This document shows, piece after piece, positions 20,613-23,688 of a stretch of 23,688 nucleotides of DNA (position 1 is the first letter of the stretch; each line of letters begins with the position of its first letter). A program made the translations under genes and the position numbers. The stretch lies in NCBI GenBank assembly GCA_002451235.1, contig DKBN01000042.1, forward strand, positions 7,815 through 31,502, read 5' to 3'. The notes under the pieces were generated by a model. That model was not told the DNA's origin and did not search any database. It worked only from the letters and a program-made list of their open reading frames with translations. The stretch is from Patescibacteria group bacterium UBA6899. GTDB lineage: Bacteria > Patescibacteriota > Minisyncoccia > Phycocordibacterales > UBA6899.

Positions 20613-21899
20613 TTACTGTGGCGATTTACAATCTCCCAATTGCGTTCTCCCGGGTGATCCAGTGGGACTGCCGAAGCATGCGCATGAGAAATTGCCATTT
20701 GGATAAGTTTTGACTTCGGGATACTTCCCTGGATTATTTTGTTGGCACCAATAGTTCGCGTCTAAAACGCATTTCGTATTCTGCGTATTCCACATAAATC
20801 CGAGATTGCACTCACAGATCGGCCCCATTTCAGGATTCTTTTTACCCGCATAGTAACTTTGATCACCGAAATCACCCTTGCATTTCGTATCAAGAATTTG
20901 TTTCTGGTTACGTAAACCTTCAATCTGGGACTTTATGGAATTGATAGGTATCCCCCAGCCAATTCCTCCACCAATTTTCGAACCAGTTTGATCAAAAATA
21001 TTATTACCAGCAACATTCATGGCGACCACTTGCCCTAACTCATTTACGTATGGACCACCGCTATCGCCAGGTTGAGTTGAGGCATCTATTTGCAGATGTT
21101 CCAGATTATTGTGTGAGTCCGGTAAGGTTCTTATAGAAGAAAGAACTCCTTGTATCATAGATACTTTTCCTTCAACTAAATCTAGGGGGTAACCAAAGAC
21201 ATAAAGCTTAGACCCCATTGGGAGAACTGATTCATCAGAGTTTCCCAACTCCATAAATGGGGTGGAGACATCATCGACCTTTACGAGGGCTACATCAACA
21301 AATTCATTAGTACCAAGAACCTTGCCCCAATAAGTTTTATTTCCTATGCGCACACTGACGAGTGATAGTGGCTGATATGTAATTTCCTCCACAACATGGG
21401 CATTAGTTAGAATTGTTCCACTCCCATCTATTAGGAATCCGCTGCCATGAGAGTATGTAGAAGAATTTTCCCACGAAACCAATGCAACAGATGGAGCAAC
21501 TTTTCTGGAAATCTCTATTGCTGAAAGGGATCCATTTGCATTTGGAGATTCTTTGGGAAGAACGGACTTAGGCACAATGGTCTGGGGGGTATTCTCCTGC
21601 CCTTTCTTTAGAGTATCGATCTCTTTCTGTAATGCTAAAATTTTCTTAGATTCAGCTATGGGTGGTGAGCTTGTACTCTGTTGCGAAGTTGTTGCTGCAA
21701 TACTTTTTGCGAGCATATCCAGCTTTGCCTGAAGTTCATTCATCCTTGCATCCTTTGCAGTAATCGCTTCTTGTTCCGCCACTCTATTTTTCTGGTACTC
21801 ACGCATCCCAAGCAAAGTTCCCCCTCCCAACACAAAAATACCTAGAGCTATTGCCGCCAGAATGGGGAGCTGTATGAATCCTGCAACCTTACTCGCCAT
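20613..21899 (-). CDS. Membrane-anchored trypsin-like serine protease with Cys-rich C-terminus
   Basis: A 428-residue protein in four parts: an N-terminal helix (about 8-31), a coiled coil (about 35-100, AEQEAITAKDARMNELQAKL), a chymotrypsin-fold protease domain (about 125-320), and a tail of about 95 residues. The triad is intact: H168 in ILTNAHVV, D202 in FVDVALVKVDD and S280 in QPGDSGGPYV. There is no PDZ domain, unlike DegP/HtrA. The tail (about 335-428) has eight cysteines in an EGF-like rhythm (ICECNLGFMW, KCVLD, FSCACFG), probably four disulfides outside the cell. Its codon use is more AT-rich than the glucan operon. It follows the collagen-repeat gene by 36 bases. It may process surface proteins of its own cell or of a neighbour. 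Confidence 0.9.
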   Translation of the reverse strand: MASKVAGFIQLPILAAIALGIFVLGGGTLLGMREYQKNRVAEQEAITAKDARMNELQAKLDMLAKSIAATTSQQSTSSPPIAESKKILALQKEIDTLKKGQENTPQTIVPKSVLPKESPNANGSLSAIEISRKVAPSVALVSWENSSTYSHGSGFLIDGSGTILTNAHVVEEITYQPLSLVSVRIGNKTYWGKVLGTNEFVDVALVKVDDVSTPFMELGNSDESVLPMGSKLYVFGYPLDLVEGKVSMIQGVLSSIRTLPDSHNNLEHLQIDASTQPGDSGGPYVNELGQVVAMNVAGNNIFDQTGSKIGGGIGWGIPINSIKSQIEGLRNQKQILDTKCKGDFGDQSYYAGKKNPEMGPICECNLGFMWNTQNTKCVLDANYWCQQNNPGKYPEVKTYPNGNFSCACFGSPTGSPGRTQLGDCKSPQ

Positions 21900-21935
21900 A
21901 ATCTATGCCAATACCTTCATTTGTTAATTAGCATT

Positions 21936-22829
21936 TCATGGTAGCCCCTGTGGTTCTGCCCATCCGGATCCGAAGTGTTGCCAAACGTGGCCACCCTTGT
22001 CAAGGATCATCCATGGACTCCAATCAATAATATTATCAATTGGAATAGGCAACGTGACTCCCCCTGTATCAATACTCCATGTACCTCCGTTCGGAAGGTT
22101 CGGATTATACTTCATCCACCAGGTCGTACCATCTTGCAAAAGTACAGCCAGGGTGTAGCGATAATCATCCGTAGTTGCCCCAGAGCCATAATTAGACCAA
22201 GTAAACCGAATATTTCCTGCACCATGTGTAAGTGCGAGTGACGAAAGATAACCGTGAGAGGTCGCATTCCCCTGGGCTGTTCCAGTAGAGATACGATAAT
22301 ATTTACCAAGTATCGGAAGTGTTACTGGTGGGCAAGTAGATTGTGAATTACATTGAACCCCCTGCTGTTGAATTCCTTCTGCGCTATTCGAATCATTTGT
22401 GAACTGTATTCCATAATCACTTATCCATCCGGTAATGGATAGATCTATAACCATCTGCGTGTAACCAGGTGGAATTTCTACCCAGTCTCCATTGAAAGGA
22501 ACCGGCCGGTTGATCGCAAAATCAACCGTTGATGATGGGGGAGGCGTATTATAGTCCCTTCCCGGGGCACCTGGTTCTCCCTGAACTCCCTGCTCTCCCT
22601 TATCACCCTTCGGGCCTTGTGGACCCATGATGTTCCAGGTGACCAATTGTTCACCTTTGTTGCAGGTGGAAGACGTGATGCCAGGCAAGAGTATCCTGGT
22701 GCTCCCATCCTTCTTTACGCACGCATTGATCACCCCATCGGTTGCCTGAGCATAGACCCACGCACCTCCAGCCAATAACGCCACTGTTCCCAGAACAGAC
22801 CCCGCTGCTACGACAGCAGCATGTTTCAT
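21936..22829 (-). CDS. Secreted protein with collagen-like Gly-X-Y repeats
   Basis: A 297-residue protein with a signal or anchor segment (about 4-28), a short disulfide-ready head (INACVKKDGSTRILLPG, then SSTCNKGEQLVTWN) of a type often placed before collagen stretches in bacteria, and eight Gly-X-Y triplets (about 69-92: GPQGPKGDKGEQGVQGEPGA and on). A C-terminal domain of about 200 residues, rich in Trp, Tyr and Gly, has a beta-rich look (YGIQFTNDSNSAEG, IRFTWSNYGSG, GTWSIDTGG) and may be a trimeric adhesion or capping head. I start it at 22829 because AAGG sits five bases before that ATG; an ATG at 22841 is an alternative. Short collagen repeats suggest a trimeric stalk. The ligand is unknown. 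Confidence 0.85.
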   Translation of the reverse strand: MKHAAVVAAGSVLGTVALLAGGAWVYAQATDGVINACVKKDGSTRILLPGITSSTCNKGEQLVTWNIMGPQGPKGDKGEQGVQGEPGAPGRDYNTPPPSSTVDFAINRPVPFNGDWVEIPPGYTQMVIDLSITGWISDYGIQFTNDSNSAEGIQQQGVQCNSQSTCPPVTLPILGKYYRISTGTAQGNATSHGYLSSLALTHGAGNIRFTWSNYGSGATTDDYRYTLAVLLQDGTTWWMKYNPNLPNGGTWSIDTGGVTLPIPIDNIIDWSPWMILDKGGHVWQHFGSGWAEPQGLP

Positions 22830-22917
22830 ATTCACCTTCATATATCTCAAAAATGAGTAAGAGAAGTAGCTCCCTATATGCTACTCCTCCGGATAGAACC
22901 AGCAAGGGCCCTCTGCA

Positions 22918-23227
22918 CTGCCAAAATGAGTTCTGTCCGTTGTGCTTTGCAGAATTAACCTTTGATAAGACCTCAAAAGCGACTAACGGGTCACTTCGTG
23001 GTGGCTTGAGAAGTGTGCGCAACGCCGTTATGTCGGTCGTCTGCGCGACCAATGCTCGTTCCTCTGTTTCCGGAAGGATGACCGGCATGCAGCCATGGAT
23101 CGGAGACACGGGTTCATTGGCATTCGTAGTGATGATAGCGAACCCAGGAACGGAACTATTTTCCGGGCTCGGAAGCATATCCCATAGACCAGCCATCGCG
23201 AACGGTCACCGGAACTATGTTGGGCAG
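22918..23227 (-). pseudogene. 5'-truncated SRAP (HMCES/YedK) remnant
   Basis: On the minus strand this stretch reads RFAMAGLWDMLPSPENSS, then GFAIITTNANEPVSPIHGCM, PVILPETEE, ALRTLLKP and VNSAKHNGQNSF, clearly the C-terminal third of an SOS-response-associated peptidase. Intact family members shield abasic sites by crosslinking to them through Cys2, with Asn, Glu and His helpers. Only the His (in SPIHGCM) survives here. The N-terminal two thirds, including Cys2, are absent: reading upstream, an in-frame TAA appears within the end of the neighbouring membrane-protein gene at 23228. At the other end the frame runs on into non-family sequence toward the collagen gene's start. I judge it a dead fragment left by a recombination or insertion. 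Confidence 0.72.
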
Positions 23228-23650
23228 TTACTTTCCTTTACGTCGTGCGATAAGTGCGTCCGCAACAACCCAAAACAGCGTGACAACAGCAAATATGATT
23301 CCACAGAGAGTTGCGATGGCATCTTTTCCCCAAAAAGGCGAAACGTGGGTCATCCCGATGAGGATGATAGAAATGACCAGGAACGATGCCCCAAAGTAGA
23401 CCCAACGTCCGATCATTCGTTCACGCGCAAGTAGGAGAATAGCGGATGTGGCGATAAGCCATTTGCCAAATATTATTGCAGGAAAACCGATAGCCGACAT
23501 GCAGTCTGAAATGTAAATAATCCCACATGTAAGTGATGAGAGTGGAGAATAATATACAAATAATTCTCCACACAGAAAAATTATAAAACCTACCAAGAAT
23601 ATCGTTAATACAAGATCTTTTTTCTTAATTTTATCAATGATCATAAGCAT
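23228..23650 (-). CDS. Four-helix membrane protein of unknown function
   Basis: A 140-residue integral membrane protein with four predicted helices (about 14-33, 52-73, 81-100 and 110-133) and charged ends (DKIKKKD at the start, ARRKGK at the end), so both termini probably lie in the cytoplasm. Two or three cysteines lie near the outer loops (SLTCGIIYISDCM). I do not recognise a family. An ATG at 23644 is an alternative start. A GATAAT hexamer (23660-23665) lies nine bases before the ATG, a possible -10. The gene is AT-rich and abuts the SRAP remnant with no gap, marking a junction. It could be a small channel-like or vitamin-K-epoxide-reductase-like protein, but no motif supports either. Confidence 0.7.
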   Translation of the reverse strand: MLMIIDKIKKKDLVLTIFLVGFIIFLCGELFVYYSPLSSLTCGIIYISDCMSAIGFPAIIFGKWLIATSAILLLARERMIGRWVYFGASFLVISIILIGMTHVSPFWGKDAIATLCGIIFAVVTLFWVVADALIARRKGK

Positions 23651-23688
23651 GTTTTTGGTATTATCTCAATCCTACCACAATTGATCGC

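Noticed and set aside
22847..22886. Small hairpins (CTCA/TGAG and AGTAGC/GCTACT) upstream of the collagen gene
   Set aside because: Stems of 4-6 bp with AT-rich loops are expected by chance; no T-run or known regulatory form.
22742..23434. A 230-codon plus-strand frame
   Set aside because: Antisense to the SRAP remnant and parts of its neighbours; the recognisable protein homology is on the minus strand.
1..23688. Recoded UGA (glycine), as in some CPR lineages
   Set aside because: TGA ends uvrB, pgi, ROK, GH15 and other genes at positions that match family lengths, so it is a true stop here.

Overview
The window reads as a bacterial chromosome segment of roughly 50% GC, most likely from a Candidate Phyla Radiation (Patescibacteria/Parcubacteria-type) genome. 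This is inferred from tightly packed genes, many small membrane-anchored proteins of unknown function, weak or absent Shine-Dalgarno sites, a TSP3-repeat surface protein, and a hypothetical domain (19141-19740) that I associate with that group. TGA, TAA and TAG all end genes here, so the genetic code looks standard. I see no tRNA, rRNA, CRISPR array or intact insertion sequence.

Layout: (1) 1-11436, all minus strand, is one long operon behind a good extended -10 promoter at 11431-11436. In transcription order it encodes a GT4 glycosyltransferase, a GH57 enzyme, a GH15 glucoamylase-like enzyme, phosphoglucose isomerase, a ROK sugar kinase, queuine tRNA-ribosyltransferase (tgt), uvrB, a FIST sensor protein and the start of a membrane protein that runs off the edge. 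The first five give a complete route for making an alpha-glucan and taking it back through glucose and glucose-6-P to fructose-6-P. Two extended -10 hexamers that share the upstream gene's TGA stop codon lie six bases before the tgt and FIST start codons and may split the operon into functional blocks. (2) 11437-11694 is intergenic: a 23-bp palindrome and a terminator. (3) 11695-15257, minus strand, is an envelope cluster: lytic transglycosylase, CcdA-type thiol transporter, TSP3 calcium-repeat surface protein and two small anchored proteins, ending at the terminator.

(4) 15258-15637 is an AT-rich divergent intergenic region. (5) 15638-17583, plus strand: a processive GT2 synthase-like glycosyltransferase overlapping an anchored CxxC thioredoxin-like protein. 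(6) 17599-18888, minus: a DEAD-box RNA helicase with an Arg/Gly/Ser-rich N-terminus. (7) 19141-19987, plus: a promoter, an anchored hypothetical protein, two tiny reading frames in one frame separated by a TAG, and a strong terminator. (8) 19986-23650, minus, becomes visibly more AT-rich from about 20600: an anchored Cache-like sensor without output domain, an anchored trypsin-like protease with a Cys-rich tail, a collagen-repeat surface protein, a 5'-truncated SRAP (HMCES/YedK) remnant, and a four-helix membrane protein.

Taken together, the window combines a storage-glucan economy with a surface and redox toolkit: peptidoglycan cutting, disulfide handling, an exported polysaccharide, adhesion-like proteins and a protease. 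That would suit a small cell living attached to others. This lifestyle reading is inference.
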